Assembly: GCA_963751335.1 (NCBI GenBank) | Contig: CAVVUB010000005.1 | Location: 73,322-137,321 of the forward strand | Direction of reading: 5' to 3' | Origin: Bog-473 sp963751335 | Lineage (GTDB): Bacteria; Actinomycetota; Acidimicrobiia; Acidimicrobiales; RAAP-2 | DNA: 64,000 nt | Part shown: in pieces, positions 17,576 to 27,366 of the stretch | Position numbering within the stretch: position 1 is the stretch's first letter | Layout of the letters: each line of letters opens with the position of its first letter | The notes under the pieces: generated by a model | Database searches by the model: none | What the model was told of the DNA's origin: nothing | The model's input: the letters and a program-made list of their open reading frames with translations, nothing else | Program-made: the position numbers and the translations under genes

Positions 17576-20058
17576 TCAACTCCTGACCCGGGCCGACCCA
17601 GGGTCGTAAAGGGCCTCGAGCTGCACGTCGATCGGTGCCGCGTCCCCCGCCACGACCTCCCACACCCCCGTCGCCAGGTCGCCCGGTCCCACCGGGCCAC
17701 GGTCCCCCCGCCAGACGTAGGCCAGACCGACAGCCGCCCCGCAGGTGGTGGACCAGGCCGCCGACGTGACCTGGCCGGCCGGCGCGCCGTCGTGGAGCAC
17801 CAGCTCGCCGCCCCACAGCATGAGGTCGGGATTGCCGACGCGCAGCGAGACGAGCCGACGCCGCGGCCCCTGGGCGATCGCCGACTCGAGTGACGCCCGG
17901 CCGATGAATTCGATCGGCGTCTTCAGCTTGCAGGTGAAGCGCAAACCCGCTTCGAGCGGGGTGTGATCCGGGGTGAGGTCGGAGCCGAAGGCCCGATAGC
18001 CCTTGTCGAGCCGCAGGCTGTTGATGGCGTAGTACCCCGCGTCGGAGAGGCCGAGATCGGCGCCCGCGCCCACCAGGTCCTCATACACGCCGACGGCGAA
18101 CTCGGTCGGCACATAGAGCTCCCAGCCGAGCTCCCCCACGTAGGTGAGCCGGGTGGCCCGGACCGTGGCATAGCCCACAGAGATCTCCCGGCTCGTGGCG
18201 AACGGAAAGGCGACGTTCGACAGGTCGGCGGAACTGAGCCGTCCGAGCAGGTCCCGAGAGCCCGGGCCCATGACCCCGAGTACGGCGTAGGCCGAGGAGA
18301 CGTCCACGATGCTGACGTGCTCGTCGGGCCGAAGATGGCGCTCGATCCACGCCTGGTCGCGGACCGGCGAGGCCGAGCTCGTCACCAGGAGGTAGCGGTC
18401 ATCGGCCAGGCGGGTGATGGTCACGTCGGCCTCGTAGCCGGCGTGCTCGTTGAGCATCCCGGTGTAGACGGTCCGCCCGGCCCGGACGGCCACGTCGGCC
18501 GTGCACAGGCGCTGGAGCGCTGCCTCGGCGCCCCGGCCCACCACCAGCAGCTTGCCGAACGAGGTTTCGTCGAACACGGCCACCCGCTCGCGGGCCGCCC
18601 GTTGCTCGACACCCGACCAGGCCAGCCAGCCCGGACGCCCCCACGTGTAGTCGAGCTCGGGCGCCATGCCGGGCGGAGCAAAGACGTTCGGCCGTTCCCA
18701 TCCCATCTTCGAACCGAAGACGGCGCCTTTGGTGGCCAGGAGATGGTGCAGCGGTGACCGACGGAAGGGTCGGGCCGTGACGAGCTCACGATTGGGCCAC
18801 GGCACGGCGTAGTGCAGGCCGAGCACCTCACCCACACGGTCGCGCAGCCAGCGGTTGTTCGCGTTGAACGAGGCGAAGCGCCGAATGTCGACGGCCACGA
18901 GATCGCTGGTCGGCTCGCCCTCGACGATCCACTCGGCCAGGGCCCGGCCGGCTCCGCCGGCTGACGCGATCCCCACCGAGTTGAACCCTGCCCCGACGAA
19001 GAACCCGCCGAGGCCAGGTGCCTCACCGAGGATGAACTGGTTGTCGGGGGTGAAGCTCTCCGGCCCGTTGTACAGCTTCTTCAACCCGGTGCGCGCCGAG
19101 CGCGGGTATCCGGTGCAGCGCTGACTCCATGAGCACGCTGAAGTGGTCCCAGTCCTCCTCGAGGAGCTGGAATTCGAAGGGGTGGGGCAAGGCGTCCGGG
19201 GCCACCCACGGTTTCGCTTCCGGCTCGAACCCGCCGACGACGAGGCCACCGACCTCCTCTTTCACGTAGGTGTACCCGTCGGGATCACGCAGGATCGGCA
19301 AGTTCGGATGGACGCCGTCGATGGCCTCGGTGACCACATAGAAATGCTCGGCCGAGTGGAGGGGAACGTCGACTCCGCACAGGAGGCCGATGGCCTTGGC
19401 CCATTGACCGGCGCAGTTCACGACGACGTCGGCCTCGACCGGCCCCCGATCAGTCGTGACGCCGGTCACCCGGCCTCGCTTCGTGCTGATCCCGATCACC
19501 CGGGTGCGCTCGAGGATTCGGACGCCGCGCTCGACGCGCACCGCGGGCGAGCGAGGCCGTGACGTCGACCGGGTTGACGGTGGCATCGCCGGGCAGCCAC
19601 AGGGCACCGAGCAGGTCACCCGTCTCGAGGATGGGATAGCGATCGGACGCCTGGGCCGGGGTCAGCAGATCGCACTCGAGGTCGTAGACCTCGGCCGTCG
19701 CCGCCGTCCGGCGCAGCTGGCCCATCCGATCCGGCGTCCGGGCCACGGTGACGCCACCGCAACGCTTGAGGCCGGTGGCCAGACCGGTCTCCGCCTCGAG
19801 CTCGCCGTAGAGGCGAGCCGAGTACTGGACGAGACGGGTCCCCGATTCGGTCGCCCGGAGCTGGCCCAGCAGGCCGGCCGCGTGCCAGGTGGTGCCGGAC
19901 GAGAGCTGCCCTTGCTCGAGGAGGACCACGTCGGTCCAGCCGAGGCGGGCCAGGTGGTAAGCGGTGGAGGTGCCGATCACCCCTCCTCCGATCACCACGA
20001 CGCGCGCCCGCTCGGGCAGATCGCTTCCGGATGGCACGTCGGCAGGCTCCTCCCCCAT
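17576..20058 (-). CDS. FAD/GcvT-type dimethylglycine or sarcosine dehydrogenase-like protein, frameshifted
   Basis: Two-part enzyme of about 826 residues: an N-terminal FAD oxidoreductase and a C-terminal folate-binding GcvT domain, as in dimethylglycine and sarcosine dehydrogenases, which demethylate N-methyl amino acids to give methylene-tetrahydrofolate. Seen: VVVIGGGVIGTSTAYHLA (dinucleotide loop), SSGTTWHAAGLLGQLR (the His of WHAAG carries covalent FAD in relatives), VVNCAGQWAK, SFTPDNQFILGEAPG, and GcvT segments with FDETSFGKLLVVG, YTGMLNEHAGYEADVTITRL, GELGWELYVP and PLEAGL. Two extra bases break it, at about 19540 and 19095. Lies 29 bases after the kinase-like gene and is probably the last gene of that operon. 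Confidence 0.82.
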
Positions 20059-20087
20059 CGTCGTCCTCCTCGGGACCCGGGCGCGAC

Positions 20088-21014
20088 TCAGTCTGCCCGG
20101 GTCACGTCGGCCAGGAGACGCTGGAGGTCCGGATGGCCGAACGTGGCCTCGGCCCGTTCGTACTTCTCCAATCCCCAGCTCCAGAAGTCGAAATCGATGG
20201 TGCTGGTCGCGTCCTGAATGGACGCCCACAGGGTCCAGCCGTACTGCGACATCACGGCCCACAGGCGGGCCCGGGCCAGGTGGCTCCGAGACAAGCTGCC
20301 GTCGTAGGCCACGACCAGCTCCTCGAGTTGGTCGTCGTGCAGGTGGCACTCGCTCCAGAGGTTGCCGAGCTCGAAGTACGGGTCGTTGTTGCCCGCGTAC
20401 TCGTAGTCGATGATCGACACGGTCCGACCATCGTCGATGAAGTTGGCGGCCAAGAGGTCGTTGTTGCACGGCACGGGCGCCACCGCCCGGAGCGTCATGG
20501 CCGCCCTGATACGGCGGACCGCCCCGGCGTGGTCGTGGTAGCCGGTCGGCAACCGAAATCCCCCGCGCCCGACCCGCCCGAGATACTCCAGCTGGAGCTC
20601 GAACATGTCGAAGACGGTGACGAACGGTTCGCCGGCGTGGAGGCGGCGACAGGCGTCGGCCACCCGGGGCAGCATCCCGGGGCGCTGCAGGTGCTCGTCG
20701 CTGACCGTCTCTCCTTCCAAGAACCCCACGACGAGGATGCCGAGTTCCGGCAGGAAGTCCACCACCGGGGCACCCACACCGGCCCGGGCCGCTCGGACGC
20801 TGTTGGCGTACTCGGCCTGGCGGTCGACCCCCAGCCCGTTCGCGGGGGACGGCACCGAGTGCCGTACGACGTAGGCGCCTTCGGGCGTGGTCACTTTGTA
20901 GTTCCTGTTGGTGAGGCCACCGGGAAGTGGCTCGACCCGGCAGGGCCGGCCCCGGAGCACATCGATCTGGCCCAGCAGAGCGGGATCGAGTTCAGTGCCG
21001 TCTCCGGCACTCAC
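20088..21014 (-). CDS. Choline/ethanolamine kinase-like phosphotransferase
   Basis: Protein-kinase-like small-molecule phosphotransferase of 308 residues, close to the bacterial choline kinase (LicA) group. Seen: PLPGGLTNRNYKV (nucleotide loop), AYVVRHSVP, a Brenner-like catalytic motif PCNNDLLAANFI and the metal-binding SIIDYEYAGNNDPYFELGN. In choline kinases the catalytic motif normally reads HND; here His is Asn, while the Asp is kept. GTG start without a strong ribosome site. Neighbours (ACT-type permease upstream by 22 bases, dimethylglycine-dehydrogenase-like gene downstream) support handling of choline, ethanolamine or related methylated amines, but the substrate is inferred. Confidence 0.72.
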   Translation of the reverse strand: MSAGDGTELDPALLGQIDVLRGRPCRVEPLPGGLTNRNYKVTTPEGAYVVRHSVPSPANGLGVDRQAEYANSVRAARAGVGAPVVDFLPELGILVVGFLEGETVSDEHLQRPGMLPRVADACRRLHAGEPFVTVFDMFELQLEYLGRVGRGGFRLPTGYHDHAGAVRRIRAAMTLRAVAPVPCNNDLLAANFIDDGRTVSIIDYEYAGNNDPYFELGNLWSECHLHDDQLEELVVAYDGSLSRSHLARARLWAVMSQYGWTLWASIQDATSTIDFDFWSWGLEKYERAEATFGHPDLQRLLADVTRAD

Positions 21015-21036
21015 TGCGGAAGCTGATCGGGTCTGC

Positions 21037-22653
21037 TCAGGGCAGGGACGAAGCGGGGTAGTCGACCCCGCCGAGCAGCTCGACGGTTTCCCTTTCGACG
21101 GTCTGCTTCGGGCCGGTGAACCAGTTCTTCACCGACACGTGCCAGTAGATCCACAGCGCGATCAGCGCGGCCGGGAAGACGAGGATCGTGTAGTTCACGT
21201 ACTTCCACGAGAAGTCGGGATTCCACGGTACGCCAAGGTTGATGTTGGGCATGATGGCCATGAACGACACGAGGACGATGTCGAGCAGGGCGATAACGGC
21301 GATCCACTTGTACTTGGTGCCGAGATTCCACGATCCGGTTTCGAAACTGTCCCCCTTCCGCCACCGGTGCCAGATCGGCACGGCGAAGCACCAGTAGAGA
21401 CCGATCACACCGAGCGACACGACGGCGTTGAAGGCCACCGGCACGGCCACCCCGCCCACGTCGACCTTGATCAGGGCCGGCGCAGTGATGATCAGAGCGA
21501 CGACGGCGACGGCGATCACGCCCGCCACCGGTACCCGGCGCGAGTTCAGCTTGGACCACATCTTGTTACCCGGCACCGCGCCGTCCCGGCTGAAGGCGAA
21601 GAGCATCCGGGTGCAGCTCGTCATGCACGCCATGGTGCAGAAGAACTGGCCGAGCGTGGCGATGAGGAGCACCGTCCCGCCCCACTTGGAGGTGAGGGCC
21701 TGGGAGAAGATGACCGCTACGCCGCCGCCGCCCTTGGACACACCGGCCTCGTTCTGGACGGCGAAGAGGAAGGCGAGCAGGAGGAGCCAGCCGCCGATGG
21801 CCGAGTAGAAGATCGATCGCCAGATGCCCTTGGCCGCCGAGTCGGCGGCCGAGTGGGTCTCCTCCGACAGGTGGGCCGAGGCGTCGTAGCCGGTGATGGT
21901 GTATTGGGTGAGCAGGGCACCGATGGGCAGCACGATGAAGATGAATCCCCACCCGTGGGTCTTCCCGCTGAAGAAGCCGGTGTTGTTGACCGTCGAGGTG
22001 AACACCATGCTGGCGCTGGCGTGGTGGTGGGGCAGGAAGATCAGGATGAGCACGATGGCCGCCGCGCCGAGCACGTGCCAATAGACCGAGATGTTGTTGA
22101 AGATCCCGAGGAGGTGGCTCGAGAAGATGTTGGCCGTGGCGGCGAGCACGAGGACGCCGAGGAAGTAGAGGAAGATCGTGTCGAGGTTGCCCGACGTGTA
22201 GGTGCCCGGGAAGAGGAAGCCGAGCGTGAGGTCGAGGAAGGTGGCGCAGCCGTAGGCGACCGACGCGACGATGGCGAGGAGGCCGATGAGGTTCAGCCAG
22301 CCGGTGTAGTAGCCGGCTTTCACTCCTCCGAGCTTGGAGGCCCACCAATAGATGCCTCCCGAGGTGGGCATGGCCGACACCAGTTCGGACAGGCAGAAAC
22401 CGATGCAGAGAACCAGGGCCGCCAGGATCGGCCACCCCCAGGCGATGGCCGCCGGGCCGCCACCGTTCCAACCCGCATAGAAGGTGGTGAAACAGCCGGC
22501 GAGGATGGAGATGATGGAGAAGCTGATGGCGAAGTTGGAGAATCCGGACCAGGAGCGGTTCAGCTCCTGCTTGTAGCCGAGTCGGGCGAGGGTCTCTTCG
22601 TCCTGGCTCAACTGCGGCGGATCGGCAACCTCATCGACGACACCATCAGGCAC
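21037..22653 (-). CDS. APC superfamily permease, amino acid/choline transporter type
   Basis: Secondary transporter of 538 residues with about 12 membrane helices. The N-terminus LARLGYKQELNRSWSGFSNF followed by AISFSIISILAG, and ELVSAMPTSGGIYWWASKLG, match the ACT family that includes GABA and choline permeases. The GTG at 22653 is preferred over more upstream starts because AGGGGG lies 7 bases before it and the homology begins soon after. It is the first gene of an operon with the kinase-like and FAD/GcvT genes and is divergent from the glycerol kinase gene across 220 bases. Likely substrate: a methylated amine or amino acid (inference from neighbours). Confidence 0.85.
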   Translation of the reverse strand: MPDGVVDEVADPPQLSQDEETLARLGYKQELNRSWSGFSNFAISFSIISILAGCFTTFYAGWNGGGPAAIAWGWPILAALVLCIGFCLSELVSAMPTSGGIYWWASKLGGVKAGYYTGWLNLIGLLAIVASVAYGCATFLDLTLGFLFPGTYTSGNLDTIFLYFLGVLVLAATANIFSSHLLGIFNNISVYWHVLGAAAIVLILIFLPHHHASASMVFTSTVNNTGFFSGKTHGWGFIFIVLPIGALLTQYTITGYDASAHLSEETHSAADSAAKGIWRSIFYSAIGGWLLLLAFLFAVQNEAGVSKGGGGVAVIFSQALTSKWGGTVLLIATLGQFFCTMACMTSCTRMLFAFSRDGAVPGNKMWSKLNSRRVPVAGVIAVAVVALIITAPALIKVDVGGVAVPVAFNAVVSLGVIGLYWCFAVPIWHRWRKGDSFETGSWNLGTKYKWIAVIALLDIVLVSFMAIMPNINLGVPWNPDFSWKYVNYTILVFPAALIALWIYWHVSVKNWFTGPKQTVERETVELLGGVDYPASSLP

Positions 22654-22873
22654 GGGCGGCCCCCTTGTTCGGCGACCCCGCGGGCAGGGTCGCATCCGGT
22701 GTTGCGGATCTTTCATTACGATAGCAAGGACCGCCGCTGCGTGACGGGAATGTGCTCGGACAGGCCAGCACGAGCCTGAGAGGGTCTCGAACAAGGCGGA
22801 ACGCGGCGGAATTCGCAACCCGGAGCCGAGCAGGTCGACCGGTCGACACCTTGCCCTGGCACAATGAGCCGGC

Positions 22874-24316
22874 ATGCGCGTCCTCGCTCTCGATCAGGGG
22901 ACGTCGGCGACAAAAGCGGTGGTCTTCGACGAGGACGGCGCCAGCCTGAGCTCGGTCGAGGCCGCGGTCACGCCGCACGCCGTCGCCGGCGGCGGCGTCG
23001 AGCAGGACCCCGAGCAACTGTGGGATTCGATCTGCGCGGCCGGCCGCGAAGCGGTCGCCCGCGCCGGCGGCGGCGTGGGCGCCGTCGGACTCGCCAACCA
23101 AGGTGAGACCGTGCTGGCCTGGGATCGCGCGACGGGTCAACCGCTCAGTGCAGCCGTCTCCTGGCAGGATCGCCGTGCGGCCTCGGTCTGTGCCGACCTG
23201 GTCGAGCACGGTGCGCGGTTGACCCGGATCACCGGCCTGCCGCTCGACCCCTACTTCGCGGCGCCGAAGATGACGTGGCTGCGGCGGCAGGACGATCCCG
23301 GAGGCGTCGTGACCACGTGCGACGCCTGGCTGGTGCACCGTCTCACCGGGGCCTACGTCACGGACGTCACCACGGCATCGAGAACGTTGCTGCTCGATCT
23401 CGGACGCCGAGCCTGGTCCGAGGAAGCCTGCGCGCTGTTCGGCCTCAGTGCGTCCGAGCTTCCCGAGGTCGTCGGCTGCGCCCAGGAGGTCGGACACACC
23501 GATGCCTTCGGGCCGTCGCTGCCGCTGACGGGCTTGAGCGTGGACCAGCAGGCGGCGCTCATCGGGGAGCACTGCCTGGAGCCCGGAGACTCGAAATGCA
23601 CCTACGGCACGGGCGCCTTCCTTCTGGCCAACGCCGGTCCGCACCCGTTCACCTCGTCGGCCGGACTGGCGGTCTCGGTGGCCTGGCAGATCGGTGACGA
23701 TGCCGCGTACTGCATCGACGGACAGGTCTATGCCGCCGGCGCCGCCATCGCCTGGTTGGTGCGCTGGGGATTTCTGGCCCGGCCCGAGGACCTCGATGCA
23801 ATGGCCGCGTCGGTGCCGGACACCGGTGAGGTCGTGGTGGTGCCCGCACTCACGGGCCTCGGTGCTCCGTGGTGGCAACCCGACGCCCTGGCCGGCATCG
23901 AGGGGATCGGCCCGGCCACGCAACCGGCTCATGTGGTCCGCTCCACCATGGAGGGCCTGGCGGCGCAGGTCGCCCTGTTGGCCCGAGCCGCAGCCGCCGA
24001 TCTCGGCCGGCCGCTGACCCGGCTGCGCGTCGACGGCGGTCTGACCCGCTCGCACGTGCTCATGCAGATGCAGGCCGACCTGCTCGGGGTTCCGGTGGAG
24101 GTGGCCGCCTCGCCCCACGCCACCGCGGCCGGCGTCGGCGCGCTGGCCCGCGTCGGTGCCGAACCGGGTCGCGCCCTCGACGCCGTGGTCGGACCAACCG
24201 GATCGCCCACCTGCTACGAGCCGACGATGGCCGCCGGCGAGGCCGCCGACCGCCTGGCCCGCTTCGAACGGGCTGTGGCGCGGCGCGTCGACGAGGCGCG
24301 CCGAAGGCCTTCGTGA
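22874..24316 (+). CDS. glpK: FGGY family glycerol kinase-like protein
   Basis: Sugar/polyol kinase of 480 residues. The N-terminal phosphate loop reads LALDQGTSATKAVVFDEDG; ANQGETVLAWDRATG, SWQDRRA, CTYGTGAFLLANAG, DGQVYAAGAAIAWLVR and LRVDGGLTRSHVLMQMQADL follow in FGGY order. These fit glycerol kinase better than xylulokinase or gluconokinase. The next two flavoproteins, the first overlapping the stop codon (GTGA), supply a glycerol-3-phosphate dehydrogenase-like step, which supports ATP + glycerol to glycerol 3-phosphate as its reaction. No glycerol facilitator is present in the window. Confidence 0.82.
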   Translation: MRVLALDQGTSATKAVVFDEDGASLSSVEAAVTPHAVAGGGVEQDPEQLWDSICAAGREAVARAGGGVGAVGLANQGETVLAWDRATGQPLSAAVSWQDRRAASVCADLVEHGARLTRITGLPLDPYFAAPKMTWLRRQDDPGGVVTTCDAWLVHRLTGAYVTDVTTASRTLLLDLGRRAWSEEACALFGLSASELPEVVGCAQEVGHTDAFGPSLPLTGLSVDQQAALIGEHCLEPGDSKCTYGTGAFLLANAGPHPFTSSAGLAVSVAWQIGDDAAYCIDGQVYAAGAAIAWLVRWGFLARPEDLDAMAASVPDTGEVVVVPALTGLGAPWWQPDALAGIEGIGPATQPAHVVRSTMEGLAAQVALLARAAAADLGRPLTRLRVDGGLTRSHVLMQMQADLLGVPVEVAASPHATAAGVGALARVGAEPGRALDAVVGPTGSPTCYEPTMAAGEAADRLARFERAVARRVDEARRRPS

Positions 24317-25695
24317 GCGACGCCCGCTCCTACGACGTCGCCGTCATCGGCGCCGGGGTGATCGGCGCCGCCATCGGTCGGCAGCTGGCGCGCTACCGGC
24401 TCCGCTCGGTGATCCTCGAGCGAGCCGTCGATGTGGGCACCGGTACGTCCAAGGCCAACACGGCGATCGTGCACACCGGCTTCGACACCGAGCCCGGAAG
24501 TCTGGAGTCGGCCTTGGTCCGGCGGGGGCACGAGCTGCTCACGTCCTACGCGGGGGTGGCGGGCATCGCGCTCGAGAGGACGGGGGCCGTCCTGGTGGCC
24601 TGGGACGAGGAACAGGAGGCGCGGCTCGACGGCGTGCTCTCCAAAGCACGAGCCAACGGGTACGAACGGGCCACTCGGCTGACGCTCGAGGAACTGCGAC
24701 GGCGCGAGGCGCACCTCGGACCAGGGGCCACCGGGGCCGTGGCCATCCCCGACGAGGCGATCATCTGCCCGTGGAGCCCGAGCATCGCGTTCGCGACCGA
24801 AGCGGTCGGTGCCGGTGTCGAACTGCGGCTCGGGACCGCCGTCACCGACGTGGGCCGCGACCTCGATACGGGTGGCTGGCTGGTGCAGACGACCGAGGGG
24901 CCGGTCCGGACCGAGTGGGTCGTCAACGCGGCCGGCGTCTTCTCCGATCGGGTCAACCACTGGTTCGGCCACGACGAGTTCACCATCGCGCCGCGGCGAG
25001 GCCAGCTCATCGTCTTCGACAAGTTGGCGCGCCCGCTCGTGTCATCGATCGTTCTGCCGGTACCGACCCAGAGGACAAAGGGTGTGTTGGTGGCACCCAC
25101 CGTCTACGGCAACGTCCTGCTGGGCCCCACCGCCGAGGACATCGACGATCGGGAGGACACGGCGACGACGGCGCCAGGGCTCGAAGGATTGCTCGAGGCA
25201 GGGCGTCGCATACTGCCCGACCTGGTCGGCGAGGAGGTCACGGCGACCTACGCCGGCGTGCGCGCCGCCACCGAGCACCGGGACTACCAGATCACGATCC
25301 ACGAGCGCGAGCGCTACGTGTGTGTGGGCGGAATCCGCTCGACCGGCTTGACGGCGTCGCTCGCCATCGCCGAATTCGTGATCGGCCAGATGGGAGAAGC
25401 CGGTCTCTCGCTGGCCGAGGCCGACCACGAGCCGGTCATCCCCGAGATGCCCGAGCTCGGCGAGCTCGGCGTGCGGGCCTTCGATGACGCCGCGAGGGTG
25501 CACGACGACCCGACCTATGGGCACATCGTGTGCTTCTGCGAACGGGTCACCGAGGGCGAGATCAGAGATGCCCTGGGCGCGGTCGTCCCCGCGGTGGACG
25601 TCGGAGGCCTTCGCCGTCGCACCCGGGCCACCAATGGGCGCTGTCAGGGCTTCTTCTGCGGCGCAGCCATCGCAGCCCGCCTGGCGGCGCGGTAG
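24313..25695 (+). CDS. GlpA-like FAD glycerol-3-phosphate dehydrogenase with BFD iron-sulfur domain
   Basis: FAD-dependent oxidoreductase of 460 residues. The N-terminus has VAVIGAGVIGAAIGRQLARY; the middle has AIVHTGFDTEPGSLES, VVNAAGVFSDRVNHWFG and GPTAEDIDDREDT, as in GlpA/GlpO-like enzymes. The C-terminal domain carries the Fer2_BFD pattern IVCFCERVTEGEI then GRCQGFFCG, four cysteines for a [2Fe-2S] cluster. GTG start overlaps the stop of the kinase gene. Together with the next flavoprotein it probably oxidises glycerol 3-phosphate; 2-hydroxyglutarate oxidase is an alternative reading of the same fold. Confidence 0.8.
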   Translation: MSDARSYDVAVIGAGVIGAAIGRQLARYRLRSVILERAVDVGTGTSKANTAIVHTGFDTEPGSLESALVRRGHELLTSYAGVAGIALERTGAVLVAWDEEQEARLDGVLSKARANGYERATRLTLEELRRREAHLGPGATGAVAIPDEAIICPWSPSIAFATEAVGAGVELRLGTAVTDVGRDLDTGGWLVQTTEGPVRTEWVVNAAGVFSDRVNHWFGHDEFTIAPRRGQLIVFDKLARPLVSSIVLPVPTQRTKGVLVAPTVYGNVLLGPTAEDIDDREDTATTAPGLEGLLEAGRRILPDLVGEEVTATYAGVRAATEHRDYQITIHERERYVCVGGIRSTGLTASLAIAEFVIGQMGEAGLSLAEADHEPVIPEMPELGELGVRAFDDAARVHDDPTYGHIVCFCERVTEGEIRDALGAVVPAVDVGGLRRRTRATNGRCQGFFCGAAIAARLAAR

Positions 25696-25699
25696 GCGG

Positions 25700-26947
25700 A
25701 TGAGCCGGACCGTCCTGGCCGTCGACGCGCTGGTGGTGGGAGCCGGTCCCGCCGGCCTGGCCGCAGCCGTCGCGCTCACGTCGGGCCGCGCCGGACACGT
25801 CCTGGTCCTCGACCGGGAGGACGAAGCGGGCGGTATTCCCCGCCTCTGTGCGCACACGGGATTCGGACTGCGTGACCTGCGCCGGGTGCTCAGTGGTCCG
25901 GCCTACGCCCGCCGGTGGATACAGCGCGCCGTCAGCGCCGGCGTCGACATCCGGACCAACTCCATGGTGACGGGGTGGACGGCACCAGGCCGGGCCAAGG
26001 TCACGGGGCCGCAGGGATTGCTCGAGGTTCATGCCCGCGCCGTGGTCTTGGCCACCGGAGCCCGGGAGCGGCCCAGGGCCGCCCGCCTGGTCCCCGGCAC
26101 TCGGCCCGCCGGAGTCTTCACGACCGGCCAGCTCCAGCAGTTGGTGCACGGTGAGCACCGGCCGGTGGGCACGCGGGCCCTGGTCGTCGGGGCCGAGCAC
26201 GTGTCGTACTCGGCGGTCCTCACGCTCCGTGAAGCCGGCGTCCACCCGGTGGCGCTCGTCACCGAGCTCCCGGCGACCCAGACCTACCGCCCCTTCGATG
26301 TCGTCACGCGCGCCGGCCTCAGGGTTCCGGTCTGGACGCTGACATCGGTTGCCGGCATCTGCGGAAAGGAACGGGTGGACGGGGTGCTGCTCCGCGGGCC
26401 GGGCGGCCACGAACGCGCCGTGGCCGTCGACACCGTCGTGTTCAGCGGCGACTTCGTGCCCGACAACGAGTTGGCTCGCCAGGCCGGCCTGGTGATCGAC
26501 CCGGGCACCGGCGGTCCGGCCTGTGACGGCGCCGGCCGAACCTCGGCCGAGGGGGTCTTCGCGGCGGGCAACGTCGTACATCCGGCCGAGACGGCGGACA
26601 TCGCGGCGCGGCGCGCACTGACGGTGGGCCGCACCGCGGCGCGGTGGCTCCGCCACGCCGGCACGATGAGGGTGCCGCGACACGGTCGGCTGCACGTCGC
26701 CGACCCCTTGCGGTGGGTGGTCCCGAACCTCACGGGAGCGGGCCCCCACAACGGTGAGCCGATGCTGCTGCGGTCAGACGTCTTCCTGAACCATCCCCGC
26801 CTCACGGTCACCCAGGGTGGTCGGCCCGTGGCCTCCCGGCGCCTACGGCGCATGGTCCCCAACCGGTCCCATGCCCTTCCTCCGGACTGGCTCGCGCACC
26901 TGCAGTCGGGAGAAGACGCGTGGATCACGGTGTCCTCACCCGCCTGA
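25700..26947 (+). CDS. NAD(P)/FAD-dependent oxidoreductase of the glycerol operon
   Basis: Pyridine-nucleotide-type flavoprotein of 415 residues. Seen: VDALVVGAGPAGLAAAVALT, LDREDEAGGIPRLCAHTGFG, AVVLATGAREPR-like VVLATGARERPRAARLVPGT, and GVFAAGNVVHPAETADIAAR at the C-terminal FAD site. In several Gram-positive bacteria a protein of this type follows a GlpA-like protein and acts as its electron-transfer partner, often with a third small DUF1667 protein; that third gene is missing here. It starts 4 bases after the previous stop and ends the operon. Confidence 0.78.
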   Translation: MSRTVLAVDALVVGAGPAGLAAAVALTSGRAGHVLVLDREDEAGGIPRLCAHTGFGLRDLRRVLSGPAYARRWIQRAVSAGVDIRTNSMVTGWTAPGRAKVTGPQGLLEVHARAVVLATGARERPRAARLVPGTRPAGVFTTGQLQQLVHGEHRPVGTRALVVGAEHVSYSAVLTLREAGVHPVALVTELPATQTYRPFDVVTRAGLRVPVWTLTSVAGICGKERVDGVLLRGPGGHERAVAVDTVVFSGDFVPDNELARQAGLVIDPGTGGPACDGAGRTSAEGVFAAGNVVHPAETADIAARRALTVGRTAARWLRHAGTMRVPRHGRLHVADPLRWVVPNLTGAGPHNGEPMLLRSDVFLNHPRLTVTQGGRPVASRRLRRMVPNRSHALPPDWLAHLQSGEDAWITVSSPA

Positions 26948-27002
26948 TCCACCAAGCTCGGCCCGGGCCACCTCGCTGGAGGGCCGCCCGAACCCCGGGA
27001 TC

Positions 27003-27308
27003 TCACATCTGGGCCAGGATCTTCGCCTTCTGGTCGTCGAACTCGGCCTCGGTCAGGATCCCCTGGTCCTTCAGTTGGGCCAGCTCCTTGAGCTTGGCGA
27101 TGGGGTCGTCGGATGCGGCCGGCGCCGGGGCGGGCGCCTGCTCGACGGGGGCCTGCTGCTCGTAGGCCTGCTGCTGAGCTGCCGCATCCTGCTCGTTGTA
27201 CTTTCGCTGTTGGCGGCGGTTGACGCCGCCGGCCACCGCGGAAGCCGTGCCGGCGATGACTGCCGTGCGCCCGACCGTCCGCAACACCGGACGTCGCCTC
27301 AATGGCAT
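27003..27308 (-). CDS. Small SHOCT-domain protein
   Basis: Protein of 101 residues. Basic N-terminus (PLRRRPVLRTVGRTAVIAG) with a short hydrophobic stretch, a Gln/Ala/Pro-rich linker and a C-terminal SHOCT motif (DPIAKLKELAQLKDQGILTE with AEFDDQKAKILAQM). SHOCT is a short C-terminal domain thought to mediate oligomerisation. The ATG at 27308 is used because AGGAGAG precedes it. It lies 58 bases after DUF6325, a frequent neighbour. Confidence 0.75.
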   Translation of the reverse strand: MPLRRRPVLRTVGRTAVIAGTASAVAGGVNRRQQRKYNEQDAAAQQQAYEQQAPVEQAPAPAPAASDDPIAKLKELAQLKDQGILTEAEFDDQKAKILAQM

Positions 27309-27366
27309 CGCTCTCTCCTCATCCCTCGGATCATGTCTCTCGAATCTCTCGGCTCTTCGGCGGCCC

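Noticed and set aside
20908..22779. Open frame of 623 codons opposite the permease gene
   Set aside because: Very charged, repetitive Asp/Glu/Arg/His sequence; the permease on the other strand has clear helices and motifs.
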